Shown here piece by piece: positions 15,818-23,762 of a DNA stretch of 45,049 bases; position 1 is the stretch's first letter; the number at the start of each line of letters is the position of its first letter. The stretch is from Alphaproteobacteria bacterium (GTDB taxonomy: Bacteria; Pseudomonadota; Alphaproteobacteria; Ferrovibrionales; Ferrovibrionaceae). Position numbers and translations under genes: made by a program. The stretch spans positions 1 to 45,049 of the forward strand of contig JAHCJR010000021.1 of NCBI GenBank assembly GCA_026126165.1, given 5' to 3'. The notes under the pieces are model-generated. The model did not search any database. It was not told the DNA's origin and was given only the letters and a program-made list of their open reading frames with translations.

Positions 15818-15831
15818 ACTGACAAGTCAGT
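15818..15831. promoter_or_regulatory. Candidate TetR operator (site 4)
   Basis: ACTGACAAGTCAGT has perfect 6-base inverted arms (ACTGAC/GTCAGT) around AA. It matches the site 1/3 core ACTGACTAGACAGT at 12 of 14 positions. It lies 35 bases after the cupin stop and about 96 bases before the start of the ABC transporter binding protein. A fourth regulated promoter at the head of the transporter genes is therefore likely. Confidence 0.62.
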
Positions 15832-15926
15832 AAAGAGCGTAGTTGACTTCAGAACAGAGGAGCAGGCGAAGGAATAATCCGGAACCTGCCGAGCAAAGCG
15901 CACCTGAAACGAAAGGAACTCGCGAC

Positions 15927-16973
15927 ATGAAACGACACACCCAGCACAGCCGGCGTGGCATAAATCTCGTCGCGGCAGCCCTGTTCTCGGCTGCTGCCGG
16001 CGCGGCAACAATGGTCACGCTGCCGGCTGAAGCGGCGGATCGTCAGGTCAAGATGCTTCTTGACTGGATCCATAACGGGCCGAACAGTGGTTTCGTCATC
16101 GCAAAGGAGAAGGGGTTCTACAAGAGCGCCGGCCTCGATGTATCCATCGAGCCGGGCAAGGGTTCCGGCAGCACGGCGCAGCTCATCGCCAGCAAGGTTG
16201 CCGACTTCGGCTTTTCGGATGGATATGTAGTTGCCAGCGCCGTGGGCCGGGGCATGGATATCAAGATGGTCGCCGGTGTCTTCCGGCGTAATCCCACCGC
16301 GGTGATCGCGCTCCAGAAGTCCGGCATCACCACGGCGAAGCAGCTCGAAGGCAAGACCATCGGCATCGCAACCGGCGCGGCGCAGTTCCAGCAATGGCCG
16401 GCCTATGTCGGGGGATGCAAGCTCGATAACAGCAAGATCAAGATCGTCAACATAGACCCCGCGGGCTATATCGCATCCATGATGGCCGGTCAGGTCGACG
16501 CCGTGGCCGGATTTGCCCAAGGCATGGTGCCAGGCCTTGAGGTGCGCGCCAAGGAGAACGCACAGATTCTCTGGTATGCCGATTGTGGCGTGACCACCGT
16601 ATCCAATGGCATCATCGCCCACAACGATCTGGTCAAGTCAGATCCCGCCCTCATCAAGACGTTCGTCGCGGCAAGTCTGCGCGGCTTCCTCTATGGCCGC
16701 GCAAACCCGCAGGAGGCGATTGAAATCCTGAAGAAGTATCAGCCCAACCTCACCCCGGCGATCACCAACCGCGAGATGGAAATCTCCTGGACCAATTGGG
16801 TGACGCCGAACACGGCCAAGAAGCCGCTGGGCTGGATGTCCGAGGACGACTGGAGCGCCACGGTCAAGGTAGCGAAACAGTTTGGCGGCATGACTGCGGA
16901 CGTCAAGACGACGCAACTCTACACCAACGAGTTCGTGCCGGGCGATGCTTCCTTCGTTCCGCCGCAGAACTGA
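15927..16973 (+). CDS. ABC transporter periplasmic binding protein, NMT1/ThiY-like
   Basis: The 348-residue protein has a Sec signal peptide (hydrophobic segment about residues 12-30, cleavage near LPAEAA) and a binding-protein fold. Its mature N-terminus, LLDWIHNGPNSGFVIAKEKG, echoes the DW-N motif of ThiY-type proteins, which bind pyrimidines related to the thiamine precursor HMP. The start at 15927 follows GAAAGGAAC; the open frame upstream to 15843 has no signal features. It is the first gene of a binding protein-ATPase-permease-DHODH-like operon and probably captures the island's substrate. A strong stem-loop follows it (16993-17030). Confidence 0.9.
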   Translation: MKRHTQHSRRGINLVAAALFSAAAGAATMVTLPAEAADRQVKMLLDWIHNGPNSGFVIAKEKGFYKSAGLDVSIEPGKGSGSTAQLIASKVADFGFSDGYVVASAVGRGMDIKMVAGVFRRNPTAVIALQKSGITTAKQLEGKTIGIATGAAQFQQWPAYVGGCKLDNSKIKIVNIDPAGYIASMMAGQVDAVAGFAQGMVPGLEVRAKENAQILWYADCGVTTVSNGIIAHNDLVKSDPALIKTFVAASLRGFLYGRANPQEAIEILKKYQPNLTPAITNREMEISWTNWVTPNTAKKPLGWMSEDDWSATVKVAKQFGGMTADVKTTQLYTNEFVPGDASFVPPQN

Positions 16974-16992
16974 CCATTGAACGGACGGTAAT

Positions 16993-17030
16993 GACTGCTC
17001 CGCCTGCGATTCGTTGCAGGCGGAGCGGTC
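16993..17030 (+). other. Intercistronic stem-loop after the binding-protein gene
   Basis: GACTGCTCCGCCTGC (16993-17007) pairs with GCAGGCGGAGCGGTC (17016-17030) over 15 bases with one G-T wobble, around an 8-base loop. There is no U tract, so a simple terminator is unlikely. Such hairpins between a binding protein and its ATPase gene commonly stabilise the upstream mRNA and allow excess binding protein. Confidence 0.7.
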
Positions 17031-17056
17031 GAAGTGGCGGTTTCTCGGAGTGAAGG

Positions 17057-17869
17057 ATGACCCAGGCACCAACCGCGACCGGGAATGCCGGCGCGGTCTA
17101 TCTCGATATCGACCGCATCACCAAGGTGTACAGCACGCCCACCGGTACGGTGCGTGCCCTGGACGACGTGACCATAAGACAGCGCCCTGGGGAGTTTCTC
17201 TCCATCGTGGGGCCCAGCGGCTGCGGCAAGAGTACGCTGTTGATGATCGCAGCAGGCCTCTCCTCGCCTTCATCGGGTAGCGTGACCGCGGCAGGCAAGG
17301 CGATCACGGCACCGCGCACCGATATCGGCATTGTTTTCCAGAGCCACGTCCTCCTGGAATGGCGCACCGCCCTGGGAAACGTTCTCCTCCAGGCCGAAGC
17401 GCACCGGATCGAGAAGGGTGAGGCCGACAGGCGCGCGCGCGCACTGCTCAAGTCGGTCGGCCTGGAAGGTTTTGAGGACAAGTATCCGCACGAGCTGTCC
17501 GGCGGCATGCGACAGCGCGTCTCGATCTGCCGTGCCCTGGTGCATGAACCGAAGCATCTGCTGATGGATGAACCTTTCGGTGCGCTCGATGCACTGACGC
17601 GCGACCAGATGATCCTGGACATGCAGAAAATCTGCCGCGAGCGCGAAATATCCGTTCTGCTGATCACTCATAGCGTGGCCGAAGCGGTGTTTCTCTCTGA
17701 CCGCGTGATCGTGATGACGCCGCGGCCGGGCAAGATCGACCGGGCCATAGAAATCGACCTGCCCCGTCCCCGCCGCCTGATCGACCGGGACAGTCCCAAC
17801 TTCACGCGCTATACGCGGGAGATCCTCGAGATGTTCCTTGCACGGGGCGTGCTGCGAGAGTCACCCTAG
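17057..17869 (+). CDS. ABC transporter ATP-binding protein (SsuB/TauB/ThiZ type)
   Basis: The 270-residue nucleotide-binding domain has Walker A GPSGCGKST (residues 52-60), the Q-loop VFQSHVLLEW, the signature LSGGMRQR, Walker B LLMDEPFGALDALT and the H-loop THSVAEA. It energises import with the permease at 17893, which begins 23 bases later. The start at 17057 follows GGAGTGAAGG. The family transports sulfonates, taurine, nitrate or pyrimidines; the ThiY-like partner favours a heterocycle. Confidence 0.94.
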   Translation: MTQAPTATGNAGAVYLDIDRITKVYSTPTGTVRALDDVTIRQRPGEFLSIVGPSGCGKSTLLMIAAGLSSPSSGSVTAAGKAITAPRTDIGIVFQSHVLLEWRTALGNVLLQAEAHRIEKGEADRRARALLKSVGLEGFEDKYPHELSGGMRQRVSICRALVHEPKHLLMDEPFGALDALTRDQMILDMQKICREREISVLLITHSVAEAVFLSDRVIVMTPRPGKIDRAIEIDLPRPRRLIDRDSPNFTRYTREILEMFLARGVLRESP

Positions 17870-17892
17870 CCTGACAACGAGAAGAGGGCATC

Positions 17893-18723
17893 ATGAGTGA
17901 AGACGTCGAAGCAGCTGTCGAGCGCGCCCGGCGCAGCTTTGAACGGCGCGAGAAGTTCAGTGTCGTCTTCTATCCGCTCCTTGCGATCCTGATCCTGCTT
18001 GTCATATGGGAGCTGTTCACGCTCGCCTTTGACATCCCGGAGTTCCTGCTGCCCAAGCCAACGGTCGTACTTCAGTCGGTGCAACAGAATGCCGGTCTGA
18101 TCCTGCAGGAGAGCTGGGTAACGGCAGTCGAGATCATACTCGGCTATCTCCTCAGCATCGCGGTCGGGATACCGCTGGCCCTGGCCATATTCATGTGGCC
18201 GTTCTTCTCCCGCTCCATCTACCCCATCCTCGTCGCCTCGCAGGCGATGCCGAAGGTGGCCGTGGCGCCGCTGCTGATCGTCTGGTTCGGCTTCGGGATT
18301 CTGCCCAAAGTGCTGATCGCGTTCCTGATCGCCTTCTTCCCGATCGTCATCAACACGGTGATGGGCCTGACGCAGATCGAGAAGGAGAAGATCTACCTCG
18401 CCCGCTCCATGGGGCTCAGTGCCGTCGACACGTTCTTCAAGGTCCGGCTGCCCAACGCCATGCCATCGATATTCGGCGGCCTGAAAATCTCGATCACCCT
18501 CGCTGTGGTTGGCGCCGTGGTGGGAGAGTTCGTCGGCGGCAATGCAGGCCTCGGATACCAGCTGATCGTCGCAAACGGGGCCATGGACACGCCAATGCTG
18601 TTCGCCCTGCTGTTCGGTCTCACCTTTCTTGGAATCGGCATGTTCCTGCTGGTTGAGCTTGCCGAACGGCTGATCGTCCCACGCCACATGATCGGCGCGG
18701 GTGGCGGCAAGGAAATGATCTGA
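17893..18723 (+). CDS. ABC transporter permease (SsuC/ThiX type)
   Basis: This 276-residue inner-membrane protein has about six hydrophobic helices. The EAA coupling loop reads EKEKIYLARSMGLSAVDTFFKVRLPNAMP. The N-terminus is long and charged (about 30 residues) before the first helix (YPLLAILILLVIWELF). AGAAGAGGGC precedes the start. It is 2 bases from the following DHODH-like gene, so transport and that enzyme are tightly coupled. Confidence 0.94.
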   Translation: MSEDVEAAVERARRSFERREKFSVVFYPLLAILILLVIWELFTLAFDIPEFLLPKPTVVLQSVQQNAGLILQESWVTAVEIILGYLLSIAVGIPLALAIFMWPFFSRSIYPILVASQAMPKVAVAPLLIVWFGFGILPKVLIAFLIAFFPIVINTVMGLTQIEKEKIYLARSMGLSAVDTFFKVRLPNAMPSIFGGLKISITLAVVGAVVGEFVGGNAGLGYQLIVANGAMDTPMLFALLFGLTFLGIGMFLLVELAERLIVPRHMIGAGGGKEMI

Positions 18724-18725
18724 CC

Positions 18726-19700
18726 ATGACACTGTACGAAGTCCTGCTGCGGCCACTCCTGTTTCGGCTCTCGCCGGACCGGGCGCATGAGCTGGCGCAT
18801 TGGGTGCTGCGCCCGAAGCTGCCCTGGCAGGTTCTTGCCGCTATCTCGGGAATGAAGGATGGCAATTTGCCAGTCGACTGCAGCTATGCCGGCGTGCGGC
18901 TGAACAATCCGGTCGGCCTGGCCGCAGGCTTCGACAAGAACTGCGAACTGCTCGACAGCCTGTCGGAGCTGGGCTTCGGTTTCCTGACTGTCGGCACCGT
19001 GATGCCCGATCCGCGCTTCGGCAACCCGTTCCCCCGCCTGGTGCGCTACGAGGAGACCGAGGGCATCGCCGATTCTATGGGCGTGCCCGGGAAGGGGCGT
19101 GCCTACGCCGTCGCCCGTTTGAAGGAGTTCGACAAGCGCCGCCGCATTCCCCTGTTCTGCAACATTGGGGGATTTTCCGCGCAGGAGATCGCGCAAGGCT
19201 TCTTCGACGTGGAGCCATACGTGGACGCGGTAGAGATCAGCCTCATGTGCCCGAACGTGGTGAAGCCGGAGGATTTCAATCCGGTGAAGCTGCTCGGCGA
19301 GCTGATTGCCCTGATAGAGAAGCGTCGAAAGCCGGCCACCGTCCGCGTTCCGAACGACGTTGCCACATCCGAGGCATTGCTTGGCGAGCTGATTGAAGTT
19401 GCGGTACGAGGCGGGATAGCCGGGATAAAGGTTGCCGGCGGACAACCAGTCACGGAACCGGGGCTGGGCACGGGCCGCGGCACATTGCACGGCCGGCCGA
19501 CTGCCGCCCTGGCCACCGAGAACCTCGAGCGCGCGGTGCGCCTTGCCGGCGGGCGACTCTCGATCAAAAGCAATGGCGGCATCTTCAGTTCCGATGACGT
19601 CAGATCCAGACTCGCGGCAGGTGCCGACTGCGTCGACATCTACTCCGCCTTCATCTACCGCGGCTGGACAGTGGCACGGGACATCAATCGCGGGCTGTAG
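18726..19700 (+). CDS. Dihydroorotate dehydrogenase-like flavoenzyme of altered specificity
   Basis: The 324-residue protein follows class 2 PyrD. It keeps the N-terminal quinone-tunnel helices (YEVLLRPLLFRLSPDRAHEL), NPVGLAAGFDKN, and the FMN phosphate region ending in IYSAFIYRGW. Orotate-contacting positions differ. NRMGFNN of PyrD is replaced by DSMGVPG. The catalytic Ser175 position is Cys (ISLMCPN, C175), as in class 1 enzymes. TNTT is replaced by KVAGGQP. It is therefore unlikely to be the housekeeping pyrD. A quinone-linked dehydrogenase or reductase acting on a pathway heterocycle is the best guess. It is the last gene of the transporter operon. Confidence 0.85.
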   Translation: MTLYEVLLRPLLFRLSPDRAHELAHWVLRPKLPWQVLAAISGMKDGNLPVDCSYAGVRLNNPVGLAAGFDKNCELLDSLSELGFGFLTVGTVMPDPRFGNPFPRLVRYEETEGIADSMGVPGKGRAYAVARLKEFDKRRRIPLFCNIGGFSAQEIAQGFFDVEPYVDAVEISLMCPNVVKPEDFNPVKLLGELIALIEKRRKPATVRVPNDVATSEALLGELIEVAVRGGIAGIKVAGGQPVTEPGLGTGRGTLHGRPTAALATENLERAVRLAGGRLSIKSNGGIFSSDDVRSRLAAGADCVDIYSAFIYRGWTVARDINRGL

Positions 19701-20000
19701 GCCCTCCGCAAACCATCGCGGGTGGCCACGCCCGATCATTTGACGTCGCCCCGCTTGGCTGCGAAAGTCCGGCGGAAGGCGGCCCCGGAATGGATTGACC
19801 GCGCTCCGGGATGCAGCGGTCAATCGGGGCCTGGCATCGGAACCCGTCGTGTCCTGGTTCGGAACAAGACACGCGAAGCCGGTTACGGAGGTTGAAATCG
19901 CCACCCATCTGTGGTCCGAAAGTCCGTGCCGGCACCAGCCCGCGCTGGGTCGCAGGGTAGCCGGGGACAAGCGCTTCGTGTTTGCAATGGATTGAATCGA
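19701..20000. other. Intergenic leader of the TetR gene with two inverted repeats
   Basis: No credible gene is seen. ATTGACCGC (19794-19802) and GCGGTCAAT (19816-19824) form perfect 9-base arms separated by 13 bases; they carry the TTGACC/GGTCAA half-sites of the RutR consensus but at a much wider spacing. A second, imperfect dyad (19848-19873, arms CGTGTC/GACACG with TTC-GGAA at the centre) follows. Either could be an autoregulatory site or a hairpin. A 66-codon frame at 19795-19995 crosses these repeats and is probably not real. Confidence 0.45.
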
Positions 20001-20711
20001 ATGCGGAAGAAAGATCAAGCCGGCCGGCGCGGCGAAACGTCAAGAAAGGCGCACAAGCCGGGGCCGAAGCGCAGGCGCGACGCCGAACATAGTCGTCAAC
20101 TCATCCTGAACACGGCGCTGCGCCACTTCGCCAGCAGGGGATATGACGGCGCGCGCGTCGACGACATCGTGGCGGAAACCCATCTCAGCAAGAACATGCT
20201 GTACCACTATTACGGCAGTAAGGAGGAACTGTTCGTCGCCGTACTGGAAGTCATGTATGAGCGCCTAAGGGGCCAGCATGGCAAGGTCAGCATGGCAAAC
20301 CTCGAGCCGGTCGAGGCGCTGAAACGCCTCATTGCCGAGACGGCAAAATCCCTGCTCCGCACGCCCGAGATCATTTCGATCCTCAACGCCGAGAACCTCT
20401 ACAAGGCAGTTCATATCAAGACATCGAGAAAAATCAGGATGATCTACGATCCCTTCTTCGAGGACCTCAATCAGATCCTGAGAAAAGGGCGCGAGGCAGG
20501 CGCGTTTCGCAGTGATATCGACGCCTTGCAACTCTATATCTCGCTGTCCTCGCTGGTCTATCACTACCTTTCCAATGGGCATACGCTCTCGGTCGTCATG
20601 CGCCAGAATCTGCTGACGAAGGCAAGAATTGCGGAGCGCATTCGCCACGTGGAAGAAATGATTTTACGATTCTGCATCAGACCCGAGCTGGCAGCCAGAT
20701 ATCTGCGCTAA
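20001..20711 (+). CDS. TetR-family regulator, probable repressor of the island
   Basis: The 236-residue protein has a basic N-terminal tail (KKDQAGRRGETSRKAHKPG) before a TetR helix-turn-helix at about residues 33-80 with recognition region HLSKNMLYHYYGSKEELF. The C-terminal domain (NAENLYKAVHIKTSRKIR ... SSLVYHYLSNGHTLSVVM) resembles TetR regulators of catabolic clusters such as NicS more than RutR. It follows the transporter operon and is convergent with the maleate isomerase-like gene, the two stop codons overlapping. The four palindromes in the island's promoters are its likely targets, because no other regulator lies within the island. Confidence 0.88.
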   Translation: MRKKDQAGRRGETSRKAHKPGPKRRRDAEHSRQLILNTALRHFASRGYDGARVDDIVAETHLSKNMLYHYYGSKEELFVAVLEVMYERLRGQHGKVSMANLEPVEALKRLIAETAKSLLRTPEIISILNAENLYKAVHIKTSRKIRMIYDPFFEDLNQILRKGREAGAFRSDIDALQLYISLSSLVYHYLSNGHTLSVVMRQNLLTKARIAERIRHVEEMILRFCIRPELAARYLR

Positions 20712-21526
20712 GCGTCCGCAGCCAGCGTCAGCCCCAGCAGGCGACCGCAGCCCGGCACCGTGTCGGCAACGCCTGCCAGCCTGAGACAGTGCCAGGCGAG
20801 CGCCTGGTTGCTGGTGACGATGGGTTTGCCGATTTCCCGCTCCAGCATGTCGATGTTCTCGAGAACGCGCAGTGCGGTGCACGAAACGAACACCGCATCG
20901 GTGCCGGGCGAGCGGCCGATCTCGCGAACTCCCTCGGCGGCGGACTCCGGCGAAACGCGATTCACCATGGCGCCATCGGAAATGTTCCATGAAGCCATCG
21001 CCGGGACCGAAAAGCCCTGCGCAATCAGGTAGTCGCGCATGCTGCGATTGATCTCATCCTTGTATGGCGAGAGGAAAGCGATACGGCCGGCACCAAGGCG
21101 GCGCAGTGCGAGACACGCCGCTTCCATCGGAGTTGTAATCTTTGCCTCGGGCTTGACTTCCCGCAGCAGTTCGTGGACGCGAGGTATGCCAATGCTCAGC
21201 GAGCCGGACGTACAGCCGAAGGCGATCACTTCCAGACGCAAACCCGGCAGCAGGAGTGCAGTGGCGTCGGTCAACCCGCTTTCCATCCGGCGCAGCGTCT
21301 CAAGACTGACGTTCGAGGCGTAGTGCAGAATCCGGGTCACGTAATGCGCAATGCCGGGCAGCGCCCATATACGGCGACACTCAGCCTCGATGGTCTGGTC
21401 GCCTGAGAGCGCGATCAGTCCGATTCTCCCCCGCGGACCCATGCCGACGTCCAACCGATAGGCCATGTTGCGGATATCGACTTCCAGCAGATTGTCAGCC
21501 TGCAAAAGACCGTTGGCTTGAGCCAT
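20708..21526 (-). CDS. Maleate isomerase / arylmalonate decarboxylase-like (Asp/Glu racemase superfamily)
   Basis: The 272-residue protein has the two active-site cysteine motifs of the superfamily, C105 in AFGCTSGS and C216 in VSCTALR. The spacing and the GCTSGS form fit maleate cis-trans isomerase and its relatives (arylmalonate decarboxylase, EutA-type proteins) better than amino-acid racemases. Maleate isomerase makes fumarate at the end of pyridine-ring pathways, which would suit the adjacent island. GGGGGAAAC precedes the ATG. Its stop overlaps the convergent TetR stop. No copy of the operator is seen before it, so its regulation may be separate. Confidence 0.82.
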   Translation of the reverse strand: MAQANGLLQADNLLEVDIRNMAYRLDVGMGPRGRIGLIALSGDQTIEAECRRIWALPGIAHYVTRILHYASNVSLETLRRMESGLTDATALLLPGLRLEVIAFGCTSGSLSIGIPRVHELLREVKPEAKITTPMEAACLALRRLGAGRIAFLSPYKDEINRSMRDYLIAQGFSVPAMASWNISDGAMVNRVSPESAAEGVREIGRSPGTDAVFVSCTALRVLENIDMLEREIGKPIVTSNQALAWHCLRLAGVADTVPGCGRLLGLTLAADA

Positions 21527-21730
21527 GTTTCCCCCGCGACATCGTCAAGTCCGCCAAGTGGAAGCATAACAGACCTGTCGGCGGTAGCCCGCTGGTGAAT
21601 TGTCATCCGGCGGCAGCTCAAAGTTCAACTGCTTAACGATCAGGCGGCGGGGTGCGAGAAGCCAAAGAGCCAAAACCGGAGATTGATCGAGCAGGCAAGC
21701 CGGACGCGACACGGGGCCCGTCCACGCCCT

Positions 21731-23758
21731 TCAGTGGTGCCGCCGGTAGAAACGCAGGAACTGCGCATTGATCGCGACGATCACCGTGCTTGCCGACATG
21801 AAGACGGCGGCAACGGCGGGTGTCATCATGAAGCCGGTCCCGAAGGTGATGCCTGCCGCCATCGGAATAGCGACGGTGTTGTAGGCCGTGGCCCAGATCA
21901 GATTCTGCACCATCTTGCGAAAGGTGGCGCGCGAAAGGCCCAGGATTGCGCCTACGTCGCGCGGGTCGCTCCTGACCAGCACGATGTCGGCGGATTCCAC
22001 TGCAACGTCGGTGCCCGCGCCGATGGCGATACCGAGATCCGCGACCACGAGGGCCGGCGCGTCGTTCACGCCGTCGCCGACCATGGCCACCGAGAGCCCG
22101 CGCGCCTGCAGTTCCTCGATCTTCTGCGACTTCTGGTCGGGCAGAACCTCGGCGAAATATTCGTCGATGCCAAGTTCCTCGGATACCGACTTCGCAACTC
22201 CCTCGGCATCGCCGGTGAGCATGACCGAGCCGATCCCGAGCGACTTGAGTTCTGCGACGGCTTCCTTCGATTCCGGGCGGACGATGTCGGCCAGCGCGAA
22301 GAGTGCGCGCGGCGCGCCATCGCGGACCAGGACGACGACTGTCTTGCCCTGTCCCTCCAGTCGTTTGAGGCTGTCATGCTCGATTGCGCTACCCTGCCGT
22401 GCCAGGTGGCCGGGGCTGACGATGCGCACGTCCTGGCCTTCGACCCTGGCGACGATCCCCTCGCCGGTGATGTTGCTCACCTCGCTGGCCTTGGGCACCG
22501 TGAGGTTACGATCCTTCGCCTTGGCGACGATACCATGGGCGATGGGGTGCTCGGACTGGCTCTCCGCTGCCGCCGCATAGGCCAGCTCGCTGTTTTCGTC
22601 GCCACCGGCAAGCAGCACGATATCGCTGACGCCAAAACGGCCCTCGGTCAGCGTGCCTGTCTTGTCGAACACCACGGTGTCAAGATTCCGCGCTCGCTCG
22701 AAGGCGGCGCGGTCCCGGATCAGGAGCCCGTTTCCGGCCGACAGCGAGGTGCTGACCGCGACGACCAGAGGAACGGCGAGGCCCAATGCGTGCGGACAGG
22801 CGACGACCATCACCGTCACCATCCGCTCGATGGCGAATTCGAGCGGTACCTCCAGCACGAGCCACCAGGCAAAGAGCGTGGCAAAGCCGACCGAGAGCGC
22901 GATGTAGGTCAGCCACGAAGCGGCACGGTTGGCGAGATCCTGCGTTCGGGATCGGGTGGCCTGTGCCTTCCTCACCAGATCTATGACCTGGGCCAGATAG
23001 GTGGCATCGCCGGTGGCGGTTACTTCGATCGTCACGGCATTGGCGCCGTTGATCGCCCCGCCGATCGCGGTTGCCCCGACGGATTTCGAGACCGGTCGCG
23101 ACTCGCCGGTCAGCATTGCCTCGTTGAAGCCCGACGAGCCCTCGATGATCCTGCCGTCTACGGGTACCTTGGCGCCGGGCCGGACCAGAACGCGATCTCC
23201 CGGCTGCAAGGCCGATATCGCAACTTCCTGGGTCGCACCATCGCTGCCGATTACCGTCGTACTGTCGGGCAGGAGCCTGACCAGTTCTTCCAGCGCCCGC
23301 GATGCTCCCATCACGGAGCGCATTTCGATCCAATGGCCAAGGAGCATGATGGCGATCAGCGTCACCAGCTCCCAGTAGAACTCCTCGCCCGGAAAGCCGA
23401 ATGTGACAGAAGCAGAGAAGAAGTAGGCGGAAGAGATCGCAAGCGCGATCAGGGTCATCATTCCGGGCTGCCCCTTGCGCAGTTCGGAGACGAAGCCCGT
23501 CAGGAACGGCCATCCGCCGTAAACGTAGGCAAGAGAGGACAGAACGAAGAGGACATAGCGCTCGCCCGGGAAGGCCAGCGCCCCGGCGATGCCGAACCAG
23601 TGCTGGATCATCGGGGACAGCAGAAGCACCGGCGGCGTGAGGATCAGCGTCACCCAGAAGCGGCGGCGGAAATCCGCGACCATCGCACCATGATCGTGTC
23701 CACCATGGCCGCCGTGCCCGGCATGGCCCGACCCGTCGGCCGCGGATCGCCAAGTCAC
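21731..23758 (-). CDS. Copper-translocating P1B-type ATPase, CopB subgroup
   Basis: Starting from GTG at 23758 gives 675 residues. The N-terminus is His-rich (SGHAGHGGHGGHDHG) and has no CxxC metal-binding domain. The intramembrane metal motif is CPH (321-323), the hallmark of the CopB-type subgroup. TGES (217-220), the phosphorylation site DKTGT (D365) and GDGVNDAP are intact. Eight membrane helices are expected. It should export copper or silver from the cytoplasm. The frame is open to 23827, but that would overlap the upstream gene; GTG at 23758 lies 5 bases after that gene's stop and keeps the His-rich tail. The ribosome-binding site is weak, so translational coupling is likely. Confidence 0.92.
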   Translation of the reverse strand: MTWRSAADGSGHAGHGGHGGHDHGAMVADFRRRFWVTLILTPPVLLLSPMIQHWFGIAGALAFPGERYVLFVLSSLAYVYGGWPFLTGFVSELRKGQPGMMTLIALAISSAYFFSASVTFGFPGEEFYWELVTLIAIMLLGHWIEMRSVMGASRALEELVRLLPDSTTVIGSDGATQEVAISALQPGDRVLVRPGAKVPVDGRIIEGSSGFNEAMLTGESRPVSKSVGATAIGGAINGANAVTIEVTATGDATYLAQVIDLVRKAQATRSRTQDLANRAASWLTYIALSVGFATLFAWWLVLEVPLEFAIERMVTVMVVACPHALGLAVPLVVAVSTSLSAGNGLLIRDRAAFERARNLDTVVFDKTGTLTEGRFGVSDIVLLAGGDENSELAYAAAAESQSEHPIAHGIVAKAKDRNLTVPKASEVSNITGEGIVARVEGQDVRIVSPGHLARQGSAIEHDSLKRLEGQGKTVVVLVRDGAPRALFALADIVRPESKEAVAELKSLGIGSVMLTGDAEGVAKSVSEELGIDEYFAEVLPDQKSQKIEELQARGLSVAMVGDGVNDAPALVVADLGIAIGAGTDVAVESADIVLVRSDPRDVGAILGLSRATFRKMVQNLIWATAYNTVAIPMAAGITFGTGFMMTPAVAAVFMSASTVIVAINAQFLRFYRRHH

Positions 23759-23762
23759 CGCA

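Noticed and set aside
18726-19700. Housekeeping pyrD
   Set aside because: Catalytic and orotate-binding positions are changed and the gene is embedded in an importer operon.
19795-19995. 66-codon plus-strand frame before the TetR gene
   Set aside because: It has no family similarity, uses a non-ATG start, lacks a ribosome-binding site and spans inverted repeats that look regulatory.
18393-20018. Long minus-strand open frame of 541 codons
   Set aside because: It lies opposite the permease and DHODH-like genes, shows no family motifs, and reflects the high-GC codon pattern of the real genes.
20001-20711. Naming the TetR gene rutR
   Set aside because: Only the operator resembles RutR; the C-terminal effector domain looks closer to NicS-type regulators and no rut genes are nearby.
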